Below, in pieces: positions 6,814 through 16,167 of a stretch of 64,000 nucleotides of DNA. Origin of the DNA: Hymenobacter lucidus (GTDB lineage: Bacteria; Bacteroidota; Bacteroidia; Cytophagales; Hymenobacteraceae); assembly GCF_020447265.1 (NCBI RefSeq), contig NZ_JAJADR010000001.1:1178001-1242000 (forward strand). Direction: 5' to 3'. Positions within the stretch are counted from its first letter, which is position 1. The number at the start of each line of letters is the position of its first letter. Made by a program: the position numbers and the translations under genes. The notes under the pieces were generated by a model. That model saw nothing but the letters and a program-made list of their open reading frames with translations, ran no database searches and was not told the DNA's origin.

Positions 6814-9666
6814 ATGAACAGACCACTACTCTTCATGGGCACGCTGCTGCTCTTGCTGCTGGCCCTGGCGGGCCACGGCCAGGCCCAGAATCTGACGGTA
6901 ACGGGCCGCGTAACCGGCGCCGGCGGTAGCGGGCAGCCCGGCGTTACGGTGCTGGAGAAAGGCACCTCCAACGGCACTTCTACCGATTCCGACGGGCGCT
7001 ACAGCATCAGTGTGCCCGGCACGGCCACGCTGGTTTTCTCGGCCGTGGGCTCGGCTGCCCAGCAGATTGCCGTGGGTGGCCGCACCAGCCTCGACGTGCG
7101 GCTGCTTGATGCCACCACCGATTTGAGCGAGGTCGTCGTGACGGGGTCCCGGGCTACCGAGGGCCGCTCCAATATTCTGACCACGGCGCCCGTCGACGTT
7201 ATTTCGGCCCGGGAAATCAAGATCTTCGCCCAAACCGACGTCTCGCAGATTCTGACCTACGTGGCCCCGTCGTTTCAGTCGTCGCGCCAGGCTATTTCCG
7301 ACGGCACCGACCACGTTGATCCGGCTTCCCTGCGCGGTCTGGGGCCCGACCAGGTGCTGGTGCTCGTAAACGGCAAGCGGCGGCATTCCTCGGCTTTGGT
7401 CAACATCAATGGCACGGTGGGCCGCGGCTCGGTGGGCACCGATTTGAACACCATTCCCAACGCCAGCATCAAGCGCATTGAGGTGCTGCGCGACGGAGCG
7501 GCGGCTCAGTACGGCTCCGATGCCATTGCCGGCGTCATCAACATTCAGCTCAAAGACGATACTACCGGCGTGCAGGCCAGCAGCACCGTAGGCGAAACCT
7601 ACGAGGGCGACGGCCGCCTCTACCAGGCCGATGCCAACGTGGGCGTGGGCCTGAATGGGCGTGGCTACCTCGATGTGAGCGGGCAATTCAGCAACCGGGC
7701 CTATACCAACCGCACCGGTACCGACACCGCCCCGCTGATATACCTGGGCGGCAACGGCGGCAACTACCCCGGCAGCGCCGATACCGAGCAGAAGCGCCGC
7801 GAGCTGAAAGCCCAGGACGATGCACTGGTGCGGCAAAACGGCTACGACCGTAAAAACCTGCGCCTGGGCCAGTCGGAAGCCCGCAACTACGGCGGCTTCC
7901 TGAACCTGGGCTACACGCTGCTGCCCGCCATTGGGCTCGAAGCCTACGTAACGGCCGGGGCCACGCACCGCACCGGCAAGGCCGCCGGCTTCTACCGCCT
8001 GCCCAACCAGATTACCCAGACTGATGCCACGCTGTACCCCAATGGCTTTTTGCCCTTCATCAATACCCTTATCGACGACCAGTCCATCATTTCGGGGCTG
8101 CGCGGCCGCGTAGGTGGGTTCGATATTGACCTGAGCAACACCTTTGGCCGCAACGCGCTGCGCTTCGACATCAGCAACACGCTCAACGCCTCGTTGCCCA
8201 TTGGCCTGAGCCCAACCAATTTCTACGCCGGCACCATTGCCTTCCGGCAGAACACGAGCAACCTGAACGTTGCCCGCCGCTTCACCGACGTGGCTGCTTT
8301 AAGCACCTTGAACGTGGCTTTCGGGTTGGAATACCGCGATGATAACTACCGCATTGAGGCTGGGGAGCGGGGCTCGTATGCCAACTACGGCCGCGTTATT
8401 GCGCCGGGTCCGCCGCCCACGTTTGCCGCCGCCGGGGCCCAGGTATTTCCCGGCTACCAGCCCTCCGACGCCCTGAACCGCTCCCGCACCAACACGGCCG
8501 GCTATATCGATCTGGAAAGCGACATTACCGAGAAGTTGCTGGTGAGCGTGGCCGGCCGCGCCGAGCGCTACAGCGACTTTGGCAACAACGTGAGCGGCAA
8601 AGTGGCGGCCCGCTACAGCGTGCTGCCCGACGTGGCGGTGCGCGGAGCCATCAGCAACGGTTTCCGGGCGCCTTCCCTACAGCAGCGGTATTTCACCAAC
8701 ACCAGCACCCAATTTGTGCAGGGCGCGCCCAACCAGGTGCTGACGGTGAACAACGACAACCCCATCGTGCGCAACAGCTTCACGCCGGGCGGCACGGGCC
8801 AGCAGGGGTTCGGCATTCCGGCCTTGAAGCAGGAAAAATCGACCAACTACAGCCTCGGCGTCACGGCTCGGGTGCTGCGCACGGCCACACTCACCGTGGA
8901 TGCCTACCAGATTGACATCCGGGACCGAATTGTGCTGTCGTCGCAGTTTAGCCGGGCCAATGCCACGGTGGCTACCATTCTGGGCACGCTGCCGGTAAGC
9001 CAGGTGCAGTTTTTTGCCAATGCTATTGATACCCGCACCCGGGGCATCGACGTGGTAGCCAACAACCGCATGGAGCTAGGCCCCGGCCGTCTCACGCTCA
9101 CGGTGGCGGCCAACTTCAACAAAACCGAAGTGCAGAAAGTGAACAGCTCGCCCACCATCGACGCCGACCAGACCGGGCTGCAAAACACGCTGTTTGACCG
9201 CCAGCAGCGCGGCCGGATTGAAAATGCCCAGCCCCGCAGCAAAGTCAACCTGACGGCTGGCTACGCCCTGGGAATGTTCAGTGCCGAGGCCCGCACTGTA
9301 TACTTCGGCTCGGTCGAATACAAAGACGCCCGCCTCGACAACCCCGCCGCCAACAACGGCTTCCTGTTTTCCAGCATCGACCAGAAGTTTGCGGGCAAAT
9401 GGGTGACTGACCTGACTGTGAGCGTGCAGCTCAACAAGGAAATCGGGCTGACGGTGGGCGCCAACAACATCTTCGACGTGTACCCCGACAAGTTTCGGGT
9501 GTACGAGCTCAACAGCGAGCAGAACTTTGCCGTGGGCGCCCTGGCCTACAATTCCTCCCGCGACAATACCAACCGGGGGCGCACCATCTACAACCCCAAT
9601 CAGTTTGGCTACAACGGCGGCTTCTACTTTGCCCGCCTGCTGCTGAATCTGCCCACGACGAAGTAA
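6814..9666 (+). CDS. TonB-dependent outer-membrane receptor
   Basis: A 950-residue outer-membrane receptor for energised uptake of an iron complex, cofactor or other small ligand. Domains in order: signal peptide (MNRPLLFMGTLLLLLLALAG, cleavage after AQA); a carboxypeptidase-regulatory-like beta-sandwich at about 27-100 (VTGRVTGAGGSGQPGVTV, DSDGRYSISVPG); a TonB-box-like stretch LSEVVVTGSR; a plug domain to about 245 (SLRGLGPDQVLVLVNGKRRH, RIEVLRDGAAAQYGSDAIAG); and a beta-barrel to the end, with EIGLTVGANNIFDVYPDK near the C-terminus. The plug resembles siderophore or cobalamin-type receptors more than SusC, and no SusD gene is adjacent. The ATG at 6814 starts the signal peptide. It sits between two paralogous T9SS cargo genes. 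Confidence 0.92.
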   Translation: MNRPLLFMGTLLLLLLALAGHGQAQNLTVTGRVTGAGGSGQPGVTVLEKGTSNGTSTDSDGRYSISVPGTATLVFSAVGSAAQQIAVGGRTSLDVRLLDATTDLSEVVVTGSRATEGRSNILTTAPVDVISAREIKIFAQTDVSQILTYVAPSFQSSRQAISDGTDHVDPASLRGLGPDQVLVLVNGKRRHSSALVNINGTVGRGSVGTDLNTIPNASIKRIEVLRDGAAAQYGSDAIAGVINIQLKDDTTGVQASSTVGETYEGDGRLYQADANVGVGLNGRGYLDVSGQFSNRAYTNRTGTDTAPLIYLGGNGGNYPGSADTEQKRRELKAQDDALVRQNGYDRKNLRLGQSEARNYGGFLNLGYTLLPAIGLEAYVTAGATHRTGKAAGFYRLPNQITQTDATLYPNGFLPFINTLIDDQSIISGLRGRVGGFDIDLSNTFGRNALRFDISNTLNASLPIGLSPTNFYAGTIAFRQNTSNLNVARRFTDVAALSTLNVAFGLEYRDDNYRIEAGERGSYANYGRVIAPGPPPTFAAAGAQVFPGYQPSDALNRSRTNTAGYIDLESDITEKLLVSVAGRAERYSDFGNNVSGKVAARYSVLPDVAVRGAISNGFRAPSLQQRYFTNTSTQFVQGAPNQVLTVNNDNPIVRNSFTPGGTGQQGFGIPALKQEKSTNYSLGVTARVLRTATLTVDAYQIDIRDRIVLSSQFSRANATVATILGTLPVSQVQFFANAIDTRTRGIDVVANNRMELGPGRLTLTVAANFNKTEVQKVNSSPTIDADQTGLQNTLFDRQQRGRIENAQPRSKVNLTAGYALGMFSAEARTVYFGSVEYKDARLDNPAANNGFLFSSIDQKFAGKWVTDLTVSVQLNKEIGLTVGANNIFDVYPDKFRVYELNSEQNFAVGALAYNSSRDNTNRGRTIYNPNQFGYNGGFYFARLLLNLPTTK

Positions 9667-9704
9667 AGCCGGCGGCTGGCCCGTCAATGCAATGCAGCCT
9701 AAAG

Positions 9705-9740
9705 AAAACAGCCGGCCCCGTATAGGAGGCCGGCTGTTTT
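9705..9740. terminator. Bidirectional terminator
   Basis: A perfect 13-bp stem (AAAACAGCCGGCC / GGCCGGCTGTTTT) with a 10-base loop, lying between the convergent TonB receptor and second T9SS cargo gene. A-runs and T-runs flank both arms, so it can serve both. Confidence 0.85.
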
Positions 9741-9770
9741 GCTGTTGAGCAGTTAATTTCTGCGTAAAGC

Positions 9771-11333
9771 TTAGTTGGAGTCAGCGCGCAGCAGGCGGGC
9801 CACCTGCCGGCCGTCGAGGCTGCGGGCAAAGTAGAGGCCAGGCGCTACGGTAGCCGCCGGCTGCCAGATAACCAGGCCATCGGGGCGGCTGCTGAGGCGG
9901 CTTACTTCGCGGCCCAACTCATCGGAAATAACCACGGTTTGGGTAGCGCGGGTCGCCAGCTGAAACTGTACTTGGTCGTGGAACGGCATTGGAAAGGCGG
10001 CCAGCAGCATGTTTTGGCTGTTTTTAGTGGCCAAGGGCTGCACGCCCACCAGGAAAGTAAGCGTTACGGTTTCGTTGCCAACGAGGGGGCAGAAGTTGTC
10101 TTCGATGGTAATGGTGCAGCCGTAGCGGCCGGGTTTGAGCGTAGCCGGCACTTGCCAGGTAAGGCGGCCCTGCCCGTCGGCAACGCGCTGGAAGGTGGCA
10201 CCCGGAATAAGGTCGGCCGCGTCGGAGCCCATCCACACCGTCTGGCCCGCGTTGGGGTCGGTGGCGTTGAGCGTAACAACAATCGTTTGGCCGGGCGCCA
10301 CCGGAATGGGGCGGTTGAGGGGCAAGGGCAGCTGGTTGGTGCCAGTAGTCAGACTGGTCAGGACTGGGTTTTGGTTGGTGCCCCCATTAAACACGGTGTA
10401 GTATACATCCCGCATTATGCTGCCGATTTTAACCCAGCTGCCGTTCAGTTTCCGAAGCTCATCAACTCGCACGGCTACCACATACTGGCCGCTTTGCAGC
10501 CGAATCGGCAACGTCAGCAGCTCACCCGTAGCGGGGTTCAGCTCGAAGTAGGGTGTGGCTACTCCGTTGCTTACCCGAAAGGAAAACAGTGGCTGCGCGG
10601 CCGAATACGTGCGGGCAGGGTAGCTCACGGTTTGGCCCGTGGCGGGGTCTTGGAACGAGCCGGCGGCGTAGGGGGCGTAGTCAATATCGGTGGCGCAGGG
10701 GTCTTGCTCAAATACCGAGCTCTGGGGTTGCACTGAAGTGTACACCAACGAGTCGCCATCGGTATCGAAAGCACTGAAGCTGAATCGGTGCAGCTGGTTG
10801 CCGGCGGCATAGGGCAGTCTGACCGCGTTGAATTTTGGGGAGCTGTTGCGCAGGCCGCTCGAGTTATCCAGGTAAGCAGACAGGTGAAAGATCTTGTATT
10901 CAGCGGCAATAAGGTTGCGGATGCCAAATGAGCGGTTTGCTTCGTCGATGTTCATCAGCCAGCGGCCGGGTGGCAGTTCAATCAAGCCTTCGAATACAGT
11001 AATCTGATACTGAGTGCCGGGTGTGCAGCCCAGCGCCCCGTTCGCCAGCGCGGAGATGCGGTTCAGCGTGGCCGTGAAGCTGCCGGCCGTTGCCATAGCA
11101 CAGCCGTTCTTGGTGACCTTCAGCGTCAGCTGCTGGCCGAAATCTACCTGCGTGTTGTAATCCCGATAGACCCGGGCCCTCACACGGTACAGATTGGGAT
11201 TACTCGGAACTACGAGGTTCTCATACGTCAGCTCGCCGCCTAGAATGTGGCTGGCCTGGGCCGTTTGGGTGTTGCCCAGCCACAAAAAGCCCAGCAGAAG
11301 CAGTAGAATCGGTAGTCGTGTTTGCAAAAGCAT
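9771..11333 (-). CDS. Secreted protein with C-terminal T9SS type A-like sorting domain (paralogue)
   Basis: A 520-residue paralogue of the 4879-6438 product, with the same architecture: signal peptide ending near AQA, then ASHILGGELTY, the shared blocks ELPPGRW, LDNSSGLRNSS, FDTDGDSLVY, AAGSFQDPATGQ and GVATPYFEL, an Ig/PKD-like segment with ATDPNAGQTV, and a sorting domain with FPMPFHDQVQF, ISDELGREVSRL and PGLYFARSLDGRQVARLL. The last 20 or so residues nearly match between the paralogues. It is expected to be secreted by T9SS and attached to or released from the cell surface. The start ATG at 11333 begins the signal peptide directly. Function unknown. Confidence 0.85.
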   Translation of the reverse strand: MLLQTRLPILLLLLGFLWLGNTQTAQASHILGGELTYENLVVPSNPNLYRVRARVYRDYNTQVDFGQQLTLKVTKNGCAMATAGSFTATLNRISALANGALGCTPGTQYQITVFEGLIELPPGRWLMNIDEANRSFGIRNLIAAEYKIFHLSAYLDNSSGLRNSSPKFNAVRLPYAAGNQLHRFSFSAFDTDGDSLVYTSVQPQSSVFEQDPCATDIDYAPYAAGSFQDPATGQTVSYPARTYSAAQPLFSFRVSNGVATPYFELNPATGELLTLPIRLQSGQYVVAVRVDELRKLNGSWVKIGSIMRDVYYTVFNGGTNQNPVLTSLTTGTNQLPLPLNRPIPVAPGQTIVVTLNATDPNAGQTVWMGSDAADLIPGATFQRVADGQGRLTWQVPATLKPGRYGCTITIEDNFCPLVGNETVTLTFLVGVQPLATKNSQNMLLAAFPMPFHDQVQFQLATRATQTVVISDELGREVSRLSSRPDGLVIWQPAATVAPGLYFARSLDGRQVARLLRADSN

Positions 11334-11381
11334 AAAGAATGTAAAATGAAACAGATGCTCAAGTAGAAGTAGTCGGCAAAA

Positions 11382-11407
11382 ATAGGGCAGCCCGAAAGCT
11401 GCCCTAT
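11382..11407 (-). terminator. Rho-independent terminator
   Basis: A perfect 10-bp stem (ATAGGGCAGC / GCTGCCCTAT) with a 6-base loop; on the minus strand a TTTTT run follows. It terminates the OmpA-like gene whose stop is at 11451. Confidence 0.8.
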
Positions 11408-11450
11408 CACAAGTACTAAGAGTAGTGCGCTACGGACGAAAAGCGGCGGC

Positions 11451-12467
11451 TTATTTGCCGGGAGTGGAAGTAGTCGAATTCGAATCCAGAATCTTGAGCA
11501 ACTCGTTGAGCTTGGGCGTGAGAATGATTTCGGTGCGGCGGTTCAGGGCCTTGTTGCCCGGCGAATCGTTGGCGGCCACCGGAATGTACTGGCTGCGGCC
11601 CGAAGCCGTAATGCGCTGGGGCTCCACGCCACCGGCCGTGATGAGGCGGGCAATTTCGGTGGCCCGCAGCACGCTCAAATCCCAGTTGTCCTGCATGGCG
11701 GCGGTGGGGCGGCTGAAGGCTACGTTGTCGGTATGGCCTTCCACCACCACGTTTACGTCGGGCTGGGTTTTGAGCACGGCGGCCAGCTGCTTCAGCGCCT
11801 CCTGGCCCTTAGGGTCCACTTTGGTCGAGCCGGTTTTGAACAGCAGCTGCTCCGACAGCGACACGTATACTTTGCCGTCCTTCATCTTCACCTGCAAATC
11901 GGTGCCCTGGAAGCCGCGCAGGGCATTGGCCACGCTGGCCCGCAGGTCATTCACGGCCTTGTCTTTGTCGGCCAGGGCCTGGGTGAGTTCGGCCAGCTTG
12001 GCTTCGCGCACTTTCAGGTCGGCGTTCAGCTTGTCGATATCGGTTTTGCTGCGGCGCAGGTTGGTGTCCAGCTCGCCCAACTCGGCCTCGCGGCGGGCCA
12101 GGTCCTTGGCTACCTTGTTGTAGTCGGCCGATTTGTCGGCCATGGCCCGGTCGCTGTTTTTAAGCAGCTTGTCGTAGCTGTCGGTGAGCTGGGTATACAA
12201 GGAGCGGGTACGGCGCAGGGCGTTGCCGGTCTGGGTCGAGTCGTCCACGAGGCGTTTGTTGCTCAGGCGCATTTCAGCTAGCTCGTCGGTGGTCTTTTTC
12301 AGCTCGGCCACGGCCTGGCGCTGCTGCCGCTCGGCCTCGGCCTTGCCCTGCTCGGTGGCCGTTTGGCGGGCCCGCAGGTCGTCGTATTTTTTGGAAGCCA
12401 CGCAGCCCGGCAACGCCGTACTGGCCACCAAGGCCAGGGCTACCAGAAGGGAAGAAGATTTTTTCAC
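11451..12467 (-). CDS. OmpA-family lipoprotein with coiled-coil stalk
   Basis: A 338-residue envelope protein. Starting from a GTG at 12467 it has a classic lipoprotein signal (VKKSSSLLVALALVASTALP then GC). Residues about 25-190 are Lys/Glu/Ala/Leu-rich heptads, a long coiled coil (TATEQGKAEAERQQRQAVAE, REAELGELDTNLRRSKTDID). An OmpA C-terminal peptidoglycan-binding domain follows (LFKTGSTKVDPKGQEAL, VVVEGHTDNVAFSR, NWDLSVLRATEIAR, NRRTEIIL). It probably anchors the outer membrane to peptidoglycan. The frame extends to an ATG at 12521, but that would put 18 residues before the signal peptide, so GTG is preferred. It is divergent from the aldolase gene. Confidence 0.87.
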   Translation of the reverse strand: MKKSSSLLVALALVASTALPGCVASKKYDDLRARQTATEQGKAEAERQQRQAVAELKKTTDELAEMRLSNKRLVDDSTQTGNALRRTRSLYTQLTDSYDKLLKNSDRAMADKSADYNKVAKDLARREAELGELDTNLRRSKTDIDKLNADLKVREAKLAELTQALADKDKAVNDLRASVANALRGFQGTDLQVKMKDGKVYVSLSEQLLFKTGSTKVDPKGQEALKQLAAVLKTQPDVNVVVEGHTDNVAFSRPTAAMQDNWDLSVLRATEIARLITAGGVEPQRITASGRSQYIPVAANDSPGNKALNRRTEIILTPKLNELLKILDSNSTTSTPGK

Positions 12468-12593
12468 GCAGGTATTTCTTGAATAAGCACGATGGGGAGC
12501 CTCGATTAACGCCGAGGCCATATCCCCGGAGCAAGGTAGCGAGGCTGGGCCGAATCTGCCAGCCAGCGGCCCGGCGTGGTTGTATTTTCAACC

Positions 12594-12601
12594 TATATTT
12601 G
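12594..12601 (+). promoter_or_regulatory. Candidate -7 promoter element (TATATTTG)
   Basis: TATATTTG matches TAnnTTTG and lies 40 bases before the aldolase ATG. No TTG is found at 19 bases upstream. Confidence 0.4.
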
Positions 12602-12641
12602 CTTACGTTTAAGTGCTTCCTCTCTTCCCCAAACACCCCGC

Positions 12642-13691
12642 ATGGCCACTCTTTCCAACCTGAGCGCCGAAACCGAGGCGCTGCTCCAGCACGAATGCAA
12701 AACCATTAGCCGCGAGCTGCTCCACGCCCCCGGCCCCGACTTTCTGGACCGCTGCTTCGTGCCCAGCAGCCGTCCGCCGCAGGTGTTGCGCAGCCTGGGC
12801 CAGCTCTACAACCACGGCCGCCTGGCCGGCACCGGCTATATGAGCATTCTGCCCGTCGACCAGGGTATCGAGCACACGGCCGGCTCCTCGTTCGGACCCA
12901 ACCCGATGTACTTCGACCCCGAAAATATCATCAAATTGGCTCTGGAAGGCGGCTGCAACGCGGTGGCTACCACGTTTGGTACCTTCGGCACGGTGGCCCG
13001 GCGCTACGCCCACAAGATTCCCTTCCTGGTCAAAATCAACCACAACGAGCTGCTGACTTATCCCAATAAGTACGACCAGATTCTGTTCGGCTCGGTGGAA
13101 GAAGCTTGGAACCTGGGCGCCGCTGCCGTGGGCGCTACCATCTACTTTGGCTCCGAGGAATCCAACCGCCAGATTATCGAGGTCAGCCAGGCCTTCGAGC
13201 GGGCCCACGAGCTGGGAATGGCCACGGTGCTGTGGTGCTACACCCGCAACAACGCCTTCAAAACCGCCGACAAAGATTACCATATGGCCGCCGACCTTAC
13301 CGGGCAGGCCAACCACCTGGGTGTTACCATCGGGGCCGACATCATCAAGCAGAAGCTGCCCGAAAACAACGGGGGCTTTTCGGCCCTGAAGTTCGGCAAA
13401 ACCTTCCCGGCCATGTACGACAGCCTCTCGTCCGACAATCCGATTGATCTGACCCGCTACCAAGTGGCCAACTGCTACATGGGCCGCATTGGCCTCATCA
13501 ACTCGGGCGGGGAAAGCAAGGGCGCTTCCGACCAGGCCGACGCCGTACGCACGGCCATCATCAACAAGCGGGCCGGTGGGCAGGGCCTCATTTCGGGCCG
13601 CAAAGCTTTCCAGCGGCCTTTTGCCGAAGGCGTGCAGCTGCTCAATGCAATTCAGGACGTCTACCTCGACCAATCCGTTACGCTTGCGTAA
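12642..13691 (+). CDS. fbaB: Class I fructose-bisphosphate aldolase
   Basis: A 349-residue Schiff-base (class I) aldolase of the FbaB/DhnA type. It cleaves fructose-1,6-bisphosphate to dihydroxyacetone phosphate and glyceraldehyde 3-phosphate in glycolysis and works in reverse for gluconeogenesis. Family motifs include [45 protein letters not shown] and [18 protein letters not shown], the last containing the likely Schiff-base lysine. The phosphate-binding end is NSGGESKG and [15 protein letters not shown]. The ATG at 12642 is chosen because the frame upstream is AT-rich, non-homologous and overlaps the promoter element. Confidence 0.92.
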   Translation: MATLSNLSAETEALLQHECKTISRELLHAPGPDFLDRCFVPSSRPPQVLRSLGQLYNHGRLAGTGYMSILPVDQGIEHTAGSSFGPNPMYFDPENIIKLALEGGCNAVATTFGTFGTVARRYAHKIPFLVKINHNELLTYPNKYDQILFGSVEEAWNLGAAAVGATIYFGSEESNRQIIEVSQAFERAHELGMATVLWCYTRNNAFKTADKDYHMAADLTGQANHLGVTIGADIIKQKLPENNGGFSALKFGKTFPAMYDSLSSDNPIDLTRYQVANCYMGRIGLINSGGESKGASDQADAVRTAIINKRAGGQGLISGRKAFQRPFAEGVQLLNAIQDVYLDQSVTLA

Positions 13692-13743
13692 AAGCCTTCT
13701 GCGCCAGCCGCCGCGGGCATAGCAATGTATCCGGTGGCTGGCT

Positions 13744-13751
13744 TACCTTTG
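13744..13751 (+). promoter_or_regulatory. Candidate -7 promoter element (TACCTTTG)
   Basis: TACCTTTG matches the Bacteroidota -7 consensus, about 95 bases upstream of accD and 53 bases after the aldolase stop. No -33 TTG at the standard distance. Confidence 0.35.
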
Positions 13752-13846
13752 TAGCCCACACATTTGCTCAAAGTAGCCCCCGCAGTGGCTGTTGGCCTCT
13801 GCGAAGCGTACCTTGCAGCTTCCCACTAATCAGAATGACTTCCGCA

Positions 13847-14731
13847 ATGTCTTGGTTTAAGCGCGTAGAGAAAGGCATCGTCACCCCGACGGAGCAGAAG
13901 AAGGAGACGCCCGACGGCCTGTGGTATAAGTGCCCCGAGTGCAAAACGGTGGCCTCCATGGCCGAGCATAAGCGGCTGCTGTATACCTGCGCCAAGTGTA
14001 ACCACCACGACCGGATCGACTCGGCCGAGTACTTCGAAATCCTGTTCGACAACAACCAGTTCGTGGAGCTGGACGAAACCCTGACCTCCGGCGACCCGCT
14101 GCGTTTCGTCGATACCAAAGCGTATCCGCAGCGCCTGGCCGCCACCCAGAAAAGCAGTGGCCTGAAAGACGCCGTGCGCACCGCCCACGGCCAACTCAAC
14201 GGCCTCGACCTAGTGGTAGCCTGCATGGATTTCAAATTCATCGGCGGCTCAATGGGCTCGGTGGTAGGCGAGAAGATTGCCCGCGCCATCGACTACGCCC
14301 GCCAGCACCGCATTCCGTTCCTGATGATTTCTAAGTCGGGCGGGGCGCGCATGATGGAAGCTGGCTACTCGCTGATGCAGATGGCCAAAACCTCGGCCAA
14401 GCTCGCGCTGCTTTCCGAAGCCGGTATTCCCTACATTTCCATGCTGACGGACCCTACCACGGGCGGCGTCACGGCTTCTTTCGCCATGCTCGGCGACTTC
14501 AATATTGCCGAGCCCGGCGCCCTGATCGGCTTTGCCGGCCCGCGCGTTATCAAGGAAACCATTGGTAAGGATCTGCCCAAGGATTTCCAGAGCTCGGAAT
14601 TTGTACTGGAACATGGCTTTCTCGACTTCATCGTGGACCGCAAGGCCCTCAAGCAGCGCCTCGCCGACCTGATTACCATGCTGCGCCCAGCGGAAGTGCC
14701 TGCTACTCAGCGGGCCGCAACGCTGCGTTAA
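13847..14731 (+). CDS. accD: Acetyl-CoA carboxylase carboxyltransferase subunit beta
   Basis: A 294-residue subunit that, with AccA, moves the carboxyl group from carboxybiotin to acetyl-CoA to give malonyl-CoA for fatty acid synthesis. The N-terminal zinc ribbon is intact: CPEC (C29, C32) and CAKC (C48, C51). The carboxyltransferase core contains [67 protein letters not shown] and [11 protein letters not shown]. The ATG at 13847 gives the usual MSW start; another in-frame ATG at 13835 would add only four residues. No accA gene is in the window, which is normal when the subunits are unlinked. Confidence 0.95.
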   Translation: MSWFKRVEKGIVTPTEQKKETPDGLWYKCPECKTVASMAEHKRLLYTCAKCNHHDRIDSAEYFEILFDNNQFVELDETLTSGDPLRFVDTKAYPQRLAATQKSSGLKDAVRTAHGQLNGLDLVVACMDFKFIGGSMGSVVGEKIARAIDYARQHRIPFLMISKSGGARMMEAGYSLMQMAKTSAKLALLSEAGIPYISMLTDPTTGGVTASFAMLGDFNIAEPGALIGFAGPRVIKETIGKDLPKDFQSSEFVLEHGFLDFIVDRKALKQRLADLITMLRPAEVPATQRAATLR

Positions 14732-14763
14732 AAACGGGTAAATTTTCGGCAAGCTTTTTGGAA

Positions 14764-14804
14764 AAAGCCCATCCGGCGCATAACTGATGCGTCGGATGGG
14801 CTTT
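14764..14804 (+). terminator. Rho-independent terminator of accD
   Basis: A long stem (AAAGCCCATCCG / CGGATGGGCTTT) extended by an inner GCGCAT/ATGCGT pairing, followed by a C-interrupted T run. Confidence 0.8.
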
Positions 14805-14861
14805 CCTTTTGGGGCCGGCGAAATTTTCCGCTTCTGCTTCAGCTGCGTATAGGTTACGGTC

Positions 14862-14869
14862 TATATTTG
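14862..14869 (+). promoter_or_regulatory. Candidate -7 promoter element (TATATTTG)
   Basis: TATATTTG fits TAnnTTTG, 87 bases before the OmpA-like lipoprotein start. Confidence 0.4.
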
Positions 14870-14956
14870 GCGAACATTTTGCCGGAAACTCAAGTATGCA
14901 CCTCCGGAATGGCAAGCAAACCCGCTCTCTTTTTTCTTTCCACCAATTTTTCACTG

Positions 14957-15697
14957 ATGAAATCTTCCAAATCACTTCTGGCAATGTTCATGGCTCTGAC
15001 CATGTTCCTGGGCTCCTGCGCCTCGTCGCAGCCGGCCAGCCAGCCTGATCTTTCGACCAACAACGGTACCGGCGCCCGTAAAACCGGCATGAGCAAAACG
15101 GCCAAAGGCGGCCTGATTGGTGCCGGTGCCGGTGCCGCTGCTGGCGCCGTACTGGGCCGCGTAATCGGGGGCAAGTCGGGTACGGCTGCCGGCGCTATCA
15201 TCGGAGCCGCCGTGGGTGGCACGGGTGGTGCCCTGATTGGCCGCAAAATGGACAAGCAGGCTGAAGAGCTGCAGCGCGACATGAAAAATGCCCGCGTAGA
15301 GCGCGTAGGCGAAGGTATCAAAATCACCTTCGATGCCGGTATCCTTTTCGACACCAACAAGTCTGACCTGCGGGCTGCTTCGCAAACCGAAATTCAGAAA
15401 ATGGCTGAGGTGCTGAAGAAGTACCCCGACACCAACGTAATTGTGGAAGGCCACACCGACAACTCCGGTTCGGATGCCATCAACCAGCCCCTGTCGGAGC
15501 GCCGGGCCCAGGCCGTAGCCAACTACACCACCACCCAGGGTGTGGACGCTGCTCGCATCACCACCAAAGGTTATGGCTCGTCGCAGCCCGTGGCTGATAA
15601 CACTACGGCTGAAGGCAAGCAAGCTAACCGCCGCGTGGAAATTGCCATCTTCGCCAACGAAAAGATGAAGAAAGCTGCTGAAAACGGCACGCTTTAA
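14957..15697 (+). CDS. OmpA-family lipoprotein with glycine zipper
   Basis: A 246-residue outer-membrane lipoprotein. The signal peptide MKSSKSLLAMFMALTMFLGSC ends in a lipobox. After a short linker comes a glycine-zipper membrane segment at about 50-100 (GGLIGAGAGAAAGAVLGRVI, GGTGGALIGRKMDKQ), then an OmpA domain (ITFDAGILFDTNKSDLR, NVIVEGHTDNSGSDAINQPL, LSERRAQAVANY, NRRVEIAIFANEKMKKAAE). It should span or associate with the outer membrane and bind peptidoglycan. The ATG at 14957 is chosen because the longer frame adds 30 residues before the signal. It is a tandem paralogue of the gene at 16168. Confidence 0.88.
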   Translation: MKSSKSLLAMFMALTMFLGSCASSQPASQPDLSTNNGTGARKTGMSKTAKGGLIGAGAGAAAGAVLGRVIGGKSGTAAGAIIGAAVGGTGGALIGRKMDKQAEELQRDMKNARVERVGEGIKITFDAGILFDTNKSDLRAASQTEIQKMAEVLKKYPDTNVIVEGHTDNSGSDAINQPLSERRAQAVANYTTTQGVDAARITTKGYGSSQPVADNTTAEGKQANRRVEIAIFANEKMKKAAENGTL

Positions 15698-15713
15698 TCA
15701 CCTTGCAATACAG

Positions 15714-15746
15714 AAAAAGGTCGCGCCAGTTGGTGCGACCTTTTTT
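15714..15746 (+). terminator. Rho-independent terminator
   Basis: Stem AAAAAGGTCGCGCC / GGTGCGACCTTTTT (one G-T pair), 4-base loop, seven T residues, 17 bases after the OmpA lipoprotein stop. Confidence 0.87.
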
Positions 15747-16167
15747 TGTGCCTTTTCACAAAAGGATGCTATAATTATAAAGCTGCCGAAAGTCTATTTA
15801 CAATCGATACCTTGGATGAATAAAGTCCTGGAATATACTTGAAATTAGGATGAAGCTAACACAGGAAAAAACAGGTAAATAATACGATTTTTGCGCGACA
15901 AATAAACGAGTAATGGCTGCTGGTACAAGCAATAAAAGGAGCTGTTGCAACGTTTTTTGAAAAATATTTAATCCGTAAAAAGCCTGTTTGCAGGCACTTG
16001 AAGCGGGTTTTGTTAAATTTAAAGCTGTATGCTAAAATTTGGCAAGGTGGTTGCAAAAGTACTTAACACAGACGGTCGGCTACGGCACAAAAAAGTGCAG
16101 CAGAGAGCCTGAAAATAAAAAACCTCTGCATCTTTACATCCCAACGAAAACACAAACCCCTAACCCA
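15747..16167. other. AT-rich intergenic region
   Basis: About 420 bases with no convincing coding potential on either strand and noticeably lower GC than its neighbours, including TATAATTATA near 15770 and TTTGTTAAATTTAAAG near 16010. It probably holds the promoter and a long leader of the second OmpA gene. No exact TAnnTTTG element with a -33 box was found, and no RNA motif was recognised. Confidence 0.3.
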
